Part shown: positions 25,740-35,076 of the stretch, piece after piece
How positions within the stretch are numbered: the first letter of the stretch is position 1
Layout of the letters: each line of letters opens with the position of its first letter
From: Candidatus Auribacterota bacterium
GTDB lineage: Bacteria > Auribacterota > Tritonobacteria > UBA1439
DNA: 64,000 bases
Assembly: GCA_026392035.1 (NCBI GenBank)
Contig: JAPLCX010000064.1
Coordinates: 25,130 to 89,129, forward strand
Reading direction: 5' to 3'
Made by a program: the position numbers and the translations under genes
The notes under the pieces: model-generated
Told to the model about the DNA's origin: nothing
The model's input: the letters and a program-made list of their open reading frames with translations, nothing else
Database searches by the model: none

Positions 25740-26479
25740 TGATCGAATACATTAAGGTGTACAAATCATTTGGCGATCTGAAGGTCCTGGAGGACGTCTC
25801 GTGCACGATCCCGGACTCAAGGATCACCGTCTTCATCGGCCCGAGCGGCGTGGGCAAGAGCGTGCTCATGAAGATGCTGGTGGGGCTGGAAAAGCCGGAC
25901 TCCGGCGCCGTGCGCGTTGATGGCGAGGATGTCACCAGCATGGATGAGCGGAGCCTCTACCGCCTCAGGCGAAAGATGGGGATGCTCTTCCAGGACGGCG
26001 CCCTCCTCGATTCCATGACTGCGGGAGACAATGTCGCGTTCCCCATGAGGCAGCACACGAGCATGACGGAGACGGAGATCGCGCGCGCCGTCGCCCAGAA
26101 GCTCGCGCTGGTCGGCATGCCGGGGTGCGAGGAGAAATGGCCCTCGGAGCTGAGCGGCGGGATGCGCAAGCGGGTGGGCCTGGCGAGGGCCATCGCGCTG
26201 AACCCCGAGATCGTCCTCTTTGATGAGCCGACGTCCGGCCTGGACCCGCTCATGGCTGACGCAATAGACGAGCTCATCCTCGACATGCAGCGGAAACTCG
26301 GCTGTACATTTGTGGTCATCAGCCACGATATCCCCGGAACATTCAAGATCGCAGACCGGGTCGGTGTCCTCTATGACACGCGGCTGATCGCATACGGAGA
26401 GAAGGAGGAAATCTATCGGTCTCGCGAGCCGCTCCTCGTGAAATTTTTCTCGCGCGACACGGGTTACACACGCGCATAA
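25739..26479 (+). CDS. MlaF-type ABC transporter ATPase
   Basis: A 246-residue ABC ATPase. Walker A is GPSGVGKS (34-41), the Q-loop is FQDGALLDSMT (Q85), the signature is LSGGMRKRVGLARA (138-151), Walker B is IVLFDEPTSGLDP (D162, E163) and the switch is H196. The GALLDSMTAGDNVAFPM sequence and the use of SGGM rather than SGGQ are typical of MlaF/Mkl lipid importers and exporters. It powers the two MlaE permeases encoded upstream. It starts with GTG at 25739, immediately after the right arm of a mobile element. No Shine-Dalgarno is visible, which may lower or re-route its translation. The MCE gene follows 11 bp downstream. Confidence 0.9.
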   Translation: MIEYIKVYKSFGDLKVLEDVSCTIPDSRITVFIGPSGVGKSVLMKMLVGLEKPDSGAVRVDGEDVTSMDERSLYRLRRKMGMLFQDGALLDSMTAGDNVAFPMRQHTSMTETEIARAVAQKLALVGMPGCEEKWPSELSGGMRKRVGLARAIALNPEIVLFDEPTSGLDPLMADAIDELILDMQRKLGCTFVVISHDIPGTFKIADRVGVLYDTRLIAYGEKEEIYRSREPLLVKFFSRDTGYTRA

Positions 26480-26490
26480 AGGAGGCAACT

Positions 26491-27102
26491 ATGGACAAGC
26501 GATTCAGGTCCGAGATCACCGTGGGGCTTTTCGTCATCGCCGCCGCGCTCATCCTCGGCTACATCTCGCTCAAGATTTCGAGGATACGGGTCCGGGACGG
26601 GATAGACGTTACCTTCGTATTCTCCCACGCCTGCGGCCTCGTGAAAGACGCGCCGGTGGCCGTGTCGGGAGTGGAGGTGGGCTACATCAAGGACCTCAAA
26701 CTTGATTCGGGCAACGCGCTCATCACCACCCGCGTCGCCTCTTCCGCAGGATTGAGGAGAGACCTCAAGGCGACCATACGCTCAAAAAGTCTCCTCGGGG
26801 AGCCGTACCTTGAGCTCATTCCCGCCAGTCGCACCGCGCCACTTCTCCAAGACGGCGACAGGATCGTCAATACGGTAGCGCCGGTCCAGATAGACCAGAT
26901 GATCTCATGGCTCGGCGCCGCGTCGGAACAGATGGATCCCGCTGAGGCGGGGCGCTTTCTCAAGGCGCTCTCCCATGACCCCGCCGCCACACGCCGCATC
27001 ATGAAGAACGCCGACGAACTCCTCGGAAAACTCTCCACGCTGGACGCCAAGACCCTCAGGGAATTCATCCAGCAAGTGAAAGTGCGGGCGCGCTTGTTCT
27101 GA
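26491..27102 (+). CDS. MCE/MlaD-family lipid-binding protein
   Basis: A 203-residue protein. The N-terminal membrane anchor FRSEITVGLFVIAAALILGY is followed by an MCE domain (about 35-120) with VKDAPVAVSGVEVGYIKDL, TTRVASSAGLRRDLKATIRS and KSLLGEPYLELIP, the last being the canonical MCE motif. A short helical tail of about 75 residues follows. MCE rings bind phospholipid in the periplasm and pass it to the MlaE permease. The tail is too short to make a needle-like tunnel, so an MlaD-like hexameric ring is expected. AAAGGAGG lies just before the ATG. It ends the operon; no MlaB or MlaC gene is found here. Confidence 0.9.
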   Translation: MDKRFRSEITVGLFVIAAALILGYISLKISRIRVRDGIDVTFVFSHACGLVKDAPVAVSGVEVGYIKDLKLDSGNALITTRVASSAGLRRDLKATIRSKSLLGEPYLELIPASRTAPLLQDGDRIVNTVAPVQIDQMISWLGAASEQMDPAEAGRFLKALSHDPAATRRIMKNADELLGKLSTLDAKTLREFIQQVKVRARLF

Positions 27103-27140
27103 GATGCGAGGGGTTTTAATAGCCGTCCGCCTTGGTAGTG

Positions 27141-27262
27141 TAGGGGTTCGATCCTTCGGCAAAGTTTATGCTGAGCGTAGCCGAAGTACTCAGGACAGGT
27201 TTTATCGAACCCGCGACTATACCTTCTCTTTAAGCGGGCTTGATGAATCAAGCCCCTACGGA
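27141..27262 (+). repeat. dispersed repeat R1, copy 2
   Basis: It begins gtaggggttcgatccttcgg, has tgagcgtagccgaagtactc in the middle, and ends gggcttgatgaatcaagccc then ctac. The outer ends (gtagggg/cccctac) are inverted. It fills the gap between the MCE gene and the next gene. Other copies lie at 3497-3602 (inverted) and 37721-37880. Confidence 0.8.
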
Positions 27263-27291
27263 TAATTGCCCCCATAAAAGGCAATAATAAC

Positions 27292-28389
27292 ATGCTACGG
27301 ATCGCATTCTACATAAGCTGCCACGGCCTGGGCCACGCGATGAGGATGAAGGAGCTCCTCTCGTGGATCCACAGGGAAGATCCGTCAGCTCAACTGCATG
27401 TCGCGGGGATGATGCCCCCGTGGGTCTTCAATGAGGCCCCCGCCGTGCCACTCCGGCACCGGGCCGTGCAGTGCGACATCGGCGCCATCCAGAAAGACAG
27501 CCTGCACCTCGACGTGGCGCGCACACTCGATGAGAATGCCGACTTCTACCGCGACATAGATCCCCTCGTGCGGCGCGAGGTTGATTTTGTCCGGCGGGAG
27601 AAGATTGACCTCATCGTGGGCGACATCCCCCCGCTCGCGTTCCTCGTGGCCGCGGCCTCAGGCGTGAAGAGCATCGCCATCGGAAACTTTTCATGGGATT
27701 GGATCTATGAAGAATACGCCGAGGAGCACCCCCGCTACCGCTATCTCGTCGATTGTGTGAGGGAGGCCTACGCTCGCGCTGACCTTCTCCTGCGCCTCCC
27801 TTTCCACGGTGATATGAGCGTGTTCCGCACGGTGAGGGACATTCCCCTCATCAGCCGCTCGGCATCCCTCCCGCGCGATGAGGTGCGGAGCCGCCTCGGG
27901 ATACTGGAGGGAGAGACGAGGAAGGTGGTGTTCATCTCGATGGGCGGCCACGACAATGCGGGCATCGTGGCGGACACGCCGGCCCCGGAGTTCGGCGACT
28001 ACATTTTCATCTCGTTTTTCAATGTCAGTGGCCGGATGAAACAGATGATACTCCCGGAGGACAGGGCCGGCATCCCACACCCGGACATCGTCCGGGCGAG
28101 CGATTGCGTGATCAGCAAACCGGGATACTGCACCGTCGCTGAATGTATCGCGAACCGGACCCCGCTCATGTACACCTCGCGCGACAACTTCAGGGAATAT
28201 CCTGTGATGGAGGCAGCGGTAAAAACCTACTGCCGGTGGCACTACCTCCCCAGAGATGACTTCCACGCGGGATTATGGCGGAGACACCTTGATGCCTTCT
28301 TCCAGGGGCCGGATTCGTTCCGCTGGCCCGAGATACCCACCGACGGCGCGGCAACGGCGGCGCGCATCATTCTGGGAAAGTTGGGGTAA
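27292..28389 (+). CDS. GT-B fold glycosyltransferase-like protein
   Basis: A 365-residue protein starting LRIAFYISCHGLGHAMRMKE, the glycine-rich N-terminal loop of MurG-like GT-B enzymes. It has KIDLIVGDIPPLAFLVAAAS in the N-domain and DCVISKPGYCTVAECIANRT with PLMYTSRDNFREYPVMEAAV in the C-domain. The closest resemblance I know is to the N-terminal part of plant L-arabinokinase and to uncharacterised UDP-glycosyltransferase-like proteins. The donor and acceptor are unknown. It follows a dispersed repeat and lies about 80 bp before rnc in the same direction. Co-transcription is possible, but no functional link is evident. Confidence 0.75.
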   Translation: MLRIAFYISCHGLGHAMRMKELLSWIHREDPSAQLHVAGMMPPWVFNEAPAVPLRHRAVQCDIGAIQKDSLHLDVARTLDENADFYRDIDPLVRREVDFVRREKIDLIVGDIPPLAFLVAAASGVKSIAIGNFSWDWIYEEYAEEHPRYRYLVDCVREAYARADLLLRLPFHGDMSVFRTVRDIPLISRSASLPRDEVRSRLGILEGETRKVVFISMGGHDNAGIVADTPAPEFGDYIFISFFNVSGRMKQMILPEDRAGIPHPDIVRASDCVISKPGYCTVAECIANRTPLMYTSRDNFREYPVMEAAVKTYCRWHYLPRDDFHAGLWRRHLDAFFQGPDSFRWPEIPTDGAATAARIILGKLG

Positions 28390-28466
28390 CGTCGCCGACA
28401 GACCCCCACTATGCTCGTGCAGCGCTCGTTTGTTTCCTATATAATAGCGATCCCGACGAGGTCGTT

Positions 28467-29168
28467 ATGCCCGATGATCAACAGCTTGACCATCTCCAGG
28501 AGAGGCTGGGCTACCGGTTCAGGAAGAGGGCCCTGCTGGTTGAGGCGCTCTCCCATTCCTCTTACGTGAACGAGAAGCTGGACGCCAGCGGATCCAGCAA
28601 CGAACGGATGGAATTCCTCGGCGACTCCGTCCTGGGGCTGATCATCACCCAACACCTCTTCGAGCACTACCCGAAATGCTCCGAGGGCGAGCTCACCCTC
28701 ATGAAATCGGTCCTCGTGAGCGAGGGAACCCTCGCCGGGATCGCTCAGAGAATCGAGCTCGGTCCGTGCCTCTACCTCGGGAAGGGTGAGGCATCGAGCG
28801 GGGGCGCCGAGCGGCCATCGAATCTCTCGAACGCACTTGAAGCCCTGCTGGCCGCGCTCTATCTCGACGCGGGAATCGAGGAGGCTCGGCGCGCCACGGA
28901 GGCGTTATTTGAAGAGGATTTGAAGAAAATAGAGACCACACGGCACAGCCTGAACTACAAGAACCTGCTCCAGCACTACAGCCAGGAGCGCAGGGGCGCC
29001 ATACCCGAGTACGTTCTGCTCGGCAGCCATGGCCCGCAGCACGACAAGTTTTTCGAAATAGAGGTCAGGATCAAGGGGGTGGCGCTCGGCAGGGGTTCCG
29101 GACGGAGCAAGAAAGAGGCCGAGCAGGAAGCCGCACGACTCGCGCTCGAGGCCCTCGGCAAACAGTAG
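28467..29168 (+). CDS. rnc: ribonuclease III
   Basis: A 233-residue double-strand-specific endoribonuclease that matures rRNA and some mRNAs. The catalytic domain has NERMEFLGDSVL (E46, E49, D53), SEGELT (E73) and SNALEALLAALYLDAG. The dsRNA-binding domain occupies about 155-230 (NYKNLLQHYSQERRGAIPEY, GRGSGRSKKEAEQEAARLAL). At the position of E. coli D114, part of the metal site, this protein has N122; the partner E125 is kept. I recall Asn there in some other lineages, so the enzyme is probably active. The inverted-repeat elements between co-transcribed genes in this window would form substrates for this enzyme if transcribed. Confidence 0.93.
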   Translation: MPDDQQLDHLQERLGYRFRKRALLVEALSHSSYVNEKLDASGSSNERMEFLGDSVLGLIITQHLFEHYPKCSEGELTLMKSVLVSEGTLAGIAQRIELGPCLYLGKGEASSGGAERPSNLSNALEALLAALYLDAGIEEARRATEALFEEDLKKIETTRHSLNYKNLLQHYSQERRGAIPEYVLLGSHGPQHDKFFEIEVRIKGVALGRGSGRSKKEAEQEAARLALEALGKQ

Positions 29169-29210
29169 TATCCCGTAGTCAACTCACATCAATCATATAC
29201 GCACACTAAT

Positions 29211-29252
29211 GTGTAACCACAGATGAACACAGATTAACACGGATGAACACTA
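29211..29252. repeat. word-repeat arm (accacagatgaacacagat)
   Basis: Between rnc and ilvD, 'gtaaccacagatgaacacag' then 'attaacacggatgaacac' iterates an acag/acgg-atgaac word. The same words, with complementary arms, appear at 50756-50895 and 59310-59405. Here only one arm is evident. Confidence 0.6.
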
Positions 29253-29337
29253 CAGCCTGTTTCCCTGATGTATGAAATTAGGTGAAAAATCGCCCGCGAT
29301 AGGATATCATGGGGCATTCTCTCACAGGGAGACTGTC

Positions 29338-30996
29338 ATGCCGATGAAACATGAGGCGATCACCAAGGGGATCGAGCGAATGCCCCACCGCGCCCTCCTG
29401 TTCGCGACAGGGATCGGGCGCGAAGATATGTCAAAACCGTTTATCGGCGTGGCCACGTCCTGGAACGATCTCATCCCGGGCCACGTGCACATGCGCACAC
29501 TGGAGCGATTCATCGAGCGTGGCATCTTCGCCGCGGGGGGCGTCGCGTTCTTTTTCGGCATCCCTGGCGTCTGCGACGGGATCGCCATGGGGCACGAGGG
29601 GATGAGATACTCGCTGCCGCTGCGCGAGCTCATCGCCGACTCCATTGAGACGGTCGCCCGGGCGCACGCACTCGACGGCCTCGTCCTCCTCACGAACTGC
29701 GATAAGATCACGCCGGGGATGCTCATGGGGCTCATGCGCCTCGACCTCCCCGGTATCGTGGTCACCGCCGGGCCGATGCTCGTGGGTCACTACAGGGGGA
29801 GGAAGCTCTCCCTCGCCAAGGACACCTTCGAAGCGATCGGCCGCTTCAAAGCGGGAGAGATCGATGAGCAGGAATTCCGGGAGCTTGAGATCAGGGCTTG
29901 CCCTGGGCCCGGTTCCTGCCAGGGCCTCTACACCGCGAACACCATGGCGTGCGTGACGGAGGCGATGGGACTTTCATTGCCGGGCTGCGCGACGGCGCCG
30001 GCGGTTGAATCGGAGAAGCTCCGCATCGCTCAGGCGAGCGGGAGCAGGATCGTGGAGCTGGTGCGGCAGGGGATCACCGCGCGGGCGATCGCCACACGCG
30101 CCGCGTTCTCCAATGCCATCCGCGCCGATATGGCGCTCGGCGGTTCGACGAACAGTGTCCTCCACATACCGGCAATCGCGTACGAGGCCGGGATCGAGCT
30201 CCCTCTGGAAACATTCGACCATGTGTCAAAAGACACACCGCACATCGCGAGCCTCCAGCCTGGGGGCGATTGGTGCATGGAAGATCTCCATCGCGCGGGC
30301 GGCATTCCCGCGATCCTCTCGGTGCTCAAAGAGAAGCTTGAGGATGCGGCAACCGTGAGCGGGAAGAGCATCCTCCGGATTGCCACAGAGGGCGTTGTGT
30401 ACGACCAGGCGGTGATCAAGCCACTGAAGGAAGCGTACAGCCCCGAGGGAGGCATCGCGATCCTGAAGGGAAATCTGGCCCCCGAGGGAGCCGTCGTCAA
30501 GCAGAGCGCGGTCAAACCAGAGATGAGGCAGTTCAAGGGGCGGGCCGCGGTATTCGACTGCGAGGAGGCGGCCATGAAGGCCGTGATGGAAAAATGCATC
30601 CCCCGCGGCACGGTGATCGTCGTCCGCTACGAGGGCCCCAAGGGAGGACCGGGGATGAGGGAGATGCTCTTGCTCACCGCGGCGACCGTGGGGATCGGGC
30701 TCGCCGACCATGTCTTCATCGTCACCGACGGCCGCTTCTCCGGCGGGACAAAGGGGCCCTGCATCGGCCACATCTCACCCGAGGCGATGGAGGGCGGTCC
30801 GATCGCAGCCGTCAGGGATGGGGATGAAATAGAGATCAACATGCCGCAGCGCACACTCACCGTTGCCCTGAGCGAGCGCGAGCTCGCCGCTCGCCTGAAG
30901 GCATGGAAGCCGCCGGAGCCGAAGGTCAAAAGCGGATACCTCGTGCGCTACGCCCGCTCGGTCACCTCGGCTGCCACGGGAGCCATATGCAAGTAG
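29338..30996 (+). CDS. ilvD: dihydroxy-acid dehydratase
   Basis: A 552-residue enzyme that dehydrates 2,3-dihydroxy-isovalerate and -methylvalerate to the 2-keto acids of valine and isoleucine synthesis. [20 protein letters not shown] (C79), [14 protein letters not shown] (C121) and [18 protein letters not shown] (C194) supply the three cysteines of the Fe-S cluster. The three-Cys set is that of the family, including the [2Fe-2S] enzymes. The C-terminal [19 protein letters not shown] is diagnostic. I chose the ATG at 29338, preceded by AGGGAGA; the frame runs 22 codons further upstream into repeat sequence. It heads the operon ilvD-ilvB-ilvN-ilvC-leuA. No T-box or leader peptide was found. 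Confidence 0.93.
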   Translation: MPMKHEAITKGIERMPHRALLFATGIGREDMSKPFIGVATSWNDLIPGHVHMRTLERFIERGIFAAGGVAFFFGIPGVCDGIAMGHEGMRYSLPLRELIADSIETVARAHALDGLVLLTNCDKITPGMLMGLMRLDLPGIVVTAGPMLVGHYRGRKLSLAKDTFEAIGRFKAGEIDEQEFRELEIRACPGPGSCQGLYTANTMACVTEAMGLSLPGCATAPAVESEKLRIAQASGSRIVELVRQGITARAIATRAAFSNAIRADMALGGSTNSVLHIPAIAYEAGIELPLETFDHVSKDTPHIASLQPGGDWCMEDLHRAGGIPAILSVLKEKLEDAATVSGKSILRIATEGVVYDQAVIKPLKEAYSPEGGIAILKGNLAPEGAVVKQSAVKPEMRQFKGRAAVFDCEEAAMKAVMEKCIPRGTVIVVRYEGPKGGPGMREMLLLTAATVGIGLADHVFIVTDGRFSGGTKGPCIGHISPEAMEGGPIAAVRDGDEIEINMPQRTLTVALSERELAARLKAWKPPEPKVKSGYLVRYARSVTSAATGAICK

Positions 30997-31002
30997 CAAC
31001 CG

Positions 31003-31136
31003 TTGTTCGTCATTCGTACTTCGTATCTCGCAGTAAAGTAGAAAGGCTAGAGAATTTCAAATATCTTAAGATCCGGCAGAATGATGGACACACAATACTC
31101 GTCGTCTTAGTCTACGATATACGAAATACGAACGAC
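31003..31136. repeat. word-repeat inverted element between ilvD and ilvB (element F)
   Basis: The left arm 'gttcgtcattcgtacttcgt' then 'atctcg' is complementary to the right arm 'cgatatacgaaatacgaacg' then 'ac'. The loop is about 85 bases and has no gene. The words match those of element A, which holds a four-helix-bundle gene. Confidence 0.72.
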
Positions 31137-31162
31137 GCTGTACGATTGGGGGTTATTACGAT

Positions 31163-32890
31163 ATGAAGGGGTGCGAGATCGTCGTCCAGGCGTTGCTCAA
31201 GGAGAATGTCCAGGTGATGTTCGGCTACCCTGGCGGAGCCATCATGGACGTCTTTGACGCGCTGTACGAGGCGCCCATCTGCTTCATCCTCACCCGCCAT
31301 GAGCAGGCGGCGGCCCACGCTGCCGACGGCTACGCACGCGCCACGGGGAAGGTCGGCGTCTGCATCGCCACCTCCGGCCCAGGCGCCACCAATCTGGTCA
31401 CGGGGATTGCCACCGCGTATATGGATTCAGTCCCCCTCGTCGCCCTCACCGGGCAGGTCTCCACGCAGATGATCGGCAACGACGCCTTCCAGGAGGCGGA
31501 CATTGTCGGAATCACGCGGCCAATCACCAAGCATAACTTTCTCGTCAGCAATGTTGACGACCTCCCCCGAATCCTGAAGGAAGCGTTCCTGATCGCCTCC
31601 ACGGGCAGGCCGGGGCCTGTCCTGATCGATCTTCCCAAGGATATCCAGAAGGCCGAGACGGCGCAGACCTATCCGGAGAGCGTCGAGATCAGGGGGTACA
31701 AGCCGACTTACAAGGGGCATCCCCAGCAGATCAAGCGCGCCGCCGCGGAAATCGCAAAGGCGAAAAAGCCGATCATCTATGCCGGCGGCGGCGTGATCAG
31801 TTCCGGCGCGGCGAAAGAACTCAAGGAGCTCGCCGTCAAGGCAGAGATACCGGTGACCACCACACTGCTGGGGCTGGGGGCGTTCCCAGAAACGCACGAG
31901 CTCTCGCTCGGGATGCTCGGGATGCACGGCACGGTCTACGCAAACTACGCCATGGCGGAGGCCGACCTCGTCATCGCCGTGGGCGCTCGCTTTGACGACC
32001 GCGTGACCGGCAAGCTCTCCGCATTCGCGTCACACGCACACATCATCCATATTGACATAGACCCCGCCTCCATTCACAAGAACGTCACGGTGGATGTCCC
32101 CATCATCGGGGACGTGAAGGCCGTGCTGAAGGAGCTCAACAAGCTCATCAGGAAATGTGATTCCACCGAGTGGCTGAGCACGATCAAAGGCTGGAAGGTG
32201 AAGCACCCGCTCACCTACGACATGAAGATCGGAACGTTGAAGCCCCAATTCGTGATAGAAAAGATGCGGGAGCTCACGAAAGGGGAGGCGATTGTCGCCA
32301 CCGACGTCGGCCAGCACCAGATGTGGTCGGGGCAGTACTGCAGGGTGACAAAACCGCGGACGTTCATCTCATCCGGGGGCCTCGGGACGATGGGATACGG
32401 CTTCCCCGCGGGCATCGGCGCTCAGGCCGGCTTGCCCAAAGAGCTCGTCGTGGTCATATCCGGCGATGGGGGCTTCCAGATGAACATACAGGAGCTGACG
32501 ACCGCGGTGAACTACGACCTGCCGGTCAAGGTGCTCATCCTCAACAACCAGTACCTCGGCATGGTGAGGCAGTGGCAGCAGTTCTTCTACAAGGGCCGCT
32601 ACGCATCGACCTGCCTCGCGCGCAATGTCCACTGCCCGAAGATCTGTGACGGCACGGCGGGAAAATGCCCTCCCTACGTTCCTGACTTCGTGAAGGTGGC
32701 CGAGGCCTACGGCGCCATGGGACTGAGGGTTGAAAGGGAGAAGGAGGTCGTGCCCGCGCTGAAGAAGGCGTTCCAGACGAAGAAGCCGGTGGTGATAGAG
32801 TTCGTGGTCGCCCCGGAGGAAAACGTTTTCCCCATGGTGCCCGCCGGTGCCTCGGTGAAAGAGATGATCAAGGGAATGGAACTAGTGTAA
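31163..32890 (+). CDS. ilvB: acetolactate synthase large subunit
   Basis: A 575-residue ThDP enzyme condensing pyruvate to acetolactate, or pyruvate plus 2-ketobutyrate. [14 protein letters not shown] and [19 protein letters not shown] contain the catalytic E47. The ThDP motif runs from GDGG (434) to [18 protein letters not shown] (NN at 461-462). After GRYAST there is an unusual insertion of about 18 residues containing cysteines C484, C491, C495 and C502. The common family sequence goes straight to NPDFVKLAEAYG there; this protein resumes at [12 protein letters not shown]. The rest is standard. It is the second gene of the ilv-leu operon, and the regulatory subunit gene follows after an inverted-repeat element. 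Confidence 0.93.
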   Translation: MKGCEIVVQALLKENVQVMFGYPGGAIMDVFDALYEAPICFILTRHEQAAAHAADGYARATGKVGVCIATSGPGATNLVTGIATAYMDSVPLVALTGQVSTQMIGNDAFQEADIVGITRPITKHNFLVSNVDDLPRILKEAFLIASTGRPGPVLIDLPKDIQKAETAQTYPESVEIRGYKPTYKGHPQQIKRAAAEIAKAKKPIIYAGGGVISSGAAKELKELAVKAEIPVTTTLLGLGAFPETHELSLGMLGMHGTVYANYAMAEADLVIAVGARFDDRVTGKLSAFASHAHIIHIDIDPASIHKNVTVDVPIIGDVKAVLKELNKLIRKCDSTEWLSTIKGWKVKHPLTYDMKIGTLKPQFVIEKMRELTKGEAIVATDVGQHQMWSGQYCRVTKPRTFISSGGLGTMGYGFPAGIGAQAGLPKELVVVISGDGGFQMNIQELTTAVNYDLPVKVLILNNQYLGMVRQWQQFFYKGRYASTCLARNVHCPKICDGTAGKCPPYVPDFVKVAEAYGAMGLRVEREKEVVPALKKAFQTKKPVVIEFVVAPEENVFPMVPAGASVKEMIKGMELV

Positions 32891-33013
32891 ACGCAAAAGT
32901 CAAAGCGCAAAAGGTAAAATGACAAGGCAAAATTCAAAAGGGGGAGAAGAGGGTTGCATGGGCGTACCGTTGTTTTTGACTTTTGGATTGTGGTTTTGAC
33001 TTTTGACTTTTTC
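32891..33013. repeat. word-repeat inverted element between ilvB and ilvN (element C)
   Basis: The left arm, 32891-32939, iterates gcaaaagtcaaagcgcaaaa. The right arm, about 32970-33013, iterates ttttgacttttggattgtgg. The loop is about 30 bases. The words are the same as in elements B (33534) and D (48397). Confidence 0.78.
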
Positions 33014-33059
33014 ACGAGACACCCGGAGTTCTGTATACGCATATGGAGATATCAATGTC

Positions 33060-33533
33060 ATGAAGCACACCATCAGCGTGCTCGTGGAAAACAAATTCGG
33101 TGTCCTCGCGAGGATCGCCGGCCTGTTCAGCGGACGGGGTTATAATATCGACAGCCTCTCCGTCGCGGAGACGACCGATCCGACTGTCTCGCGGATGACG
33201 ATCGTCTCACGCGGGGACGATCGCGTCATCGAGCAGATTACCAAGCAGCTCAACAAGCTCGTTGACGTGATCAAGGTACAGGACTACGCGGGCGAGAATT
33301 TCCTGGAGCGCGAACTCGTCCTCGTCAAGGTGCACACCACCGCACAGGCCCGCCCCGAGGTGATGCAGATCGTTGACGTCTTCCGCGGGAAAATCGTTGA
33401 CGTCGGTCACTCCTATGTGACGGTGGAGCTCACCGGAACTGAAGACAAGGCCGACGCGCTGCTCGGCCTGCTCAAACCGTTCGGCATCAGGGAGCTCGTC
33501 AGGACGGGCAAGATTGCAATTGCGAGAAAATAA
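33060..33533 (+). CDS. ilvN: acetolactate synthase small (regulatory) subunit
   Basis: A 157-residue ACT-domain protein that binds valine and controls IlvB. The N-terminal ACT domain begins [20 protein letters not shown], followed by [20 protein letters not shown]. The second domain contains [40 protein letters not shown] and [20 protein letters not shown], so this is the full-length IlvH-type small subunit. The ATG at 33060 has GGAG about 12 bases upstream; the 19-codon upstream extension lies in repeat sequence and is rejected. It sits between two inverted-repeat elements in the ilv-leu operon. Confidence 0.93.
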   Translation: MKHTISVLVENKFGVLARIAGLFSGRGYNIDSLSVAETTDPTVSRMTIVSRGDDRVIEQITKQLNKLVDVIKVQDYAGENFLERELVLVKVHTTAQARPEVMQIVDVFRGKIVDVGHSYVTVELTGTEDKADALLGLLKPFGIRELVRTGKIAIARK

Positions 33534-33990
33534 AAAGTCAAAACGCAAAAGGCAAAACCAAAAGCCAAAATTCAAAACAGAGATGAATGACAGGGTTTAT
33601 GATCTTAAGAAGCGGACATACCTCTATGCGCTCGAAATAATCCGCTTTCTTGAAAGCCTGTCAAAAGATTATATTTCGCAGGTTATCGGAAAACAGCTTC
33701 TTCGGTCAGCAACATCCGTTGGAGCAAATATTATCGAGGCACAAGCCGCAAGCTCAAGAAAGGATTTTATCAATTTTTACAATCATGCCCTTAAGTCGGC
33801 GAATGAAAGCAAGTTCTGGCGCGGCCTTATCAAGGATTCCGGTAAGGCATCTCCTGATATGATAGCTCCTTTTCTCAATGAAACGAACGAATTGGCTAAT
33901 ATATTAGCAGCGAGCATATTAACGATGAAGGGCAAGAAGAAGTTTTGACTTTTGAATTGTGGTTTTGCCTTTTTACTTTTGGCTTTTGAG
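33534..33990. mobile_element. word-repeat inverted element containing a four-helix-bundle gene (element B)
   Basis: The left arm, 33534-33577, iterates gtcaaaacgcaaaaggcaaa with aaaagccaaaattcaaaac. The right arm, 33949-33990, iterates cttttgaattgtggttttgc with ctttttacttttggc. The arms are imperfect complements over about 40 bases. The loop is filled by the S23/IVP-type gene at 33583-33948. The element lies between ilvN and ilvC inside the operon. Empty elements with the same words lie at 32891 and 48397. Confidence 0.78.
33583..33948 (+). CDS. four helix bundle protein (S23/IVP family)
   Basis: A 121-residue all-alpha protein. YDLKKRTYLYALEIIRFLES, IGKQLLRSATSVGANIIEAQ, AASSRKDFINFYNHALKSAN and ETNELANILAASILTMKG match the PF05635/TIGR02436 family, with the conserved LLRSATSVGANIIEA helix-2 motif. 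It is only distantly similar to the family member at 25342, so the two were not made by a recent duplication. The ATG at 33583 follows directly after the left arm of the inverted-repeat element; the longer frame would translate the arm ([15 protein letters not shown]), which I reject. It interrupts the ilv operon between ilvN and ilvC and has no expected role in amino-acid synthesis. Confidence 0.85.
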   Translation: MNDRVYDLKKRTYLYALEIIRFLESLSKDYISQVIGKQLLRSATSVGANIIEAQAASSRKDFINFYNHALKSANESKFWRGLIKDSGKASPDMIAPFLNETNELANILAASILTMKGKKKF

Positions 33991-34031
33991 TTAGCATGGT
34001 CGATCGCGGGTTACTACCAAGGGAGGATACT

Positions 34032-35026
<995 letters not shown>

Positions 35027-35030
<4 letters not shown>

Positions 35031-35064
35031 AAAATCCCAAATCCCAAACCCCAAATCCCAATAA
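35027..35064. repeat. word-repeat arm between ilvC and leuA (aaatcccaaatccc)
   Basis: A single arm, 'aaaaatcccaaatcccaaac' then 'cccaaatcccaata', starting at the ilvC stop codon. A complementary single arm 'gggatttgggatttt' occurs at 49139-49153 before nusB. No inverted partner is seen locally. Confidence 0.7.
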
Positions 35065-35076
35065 AGGTATCGATCT

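Noticed and set aside
29272..29337. Longer N-terminus of IlvD
   Set aside because: The extra 22 codons come from repeat-adjacent sequence with no ribosome-binding site. The ATG at 29338 has AGGGAGA upstream and matches the family N-terminus.
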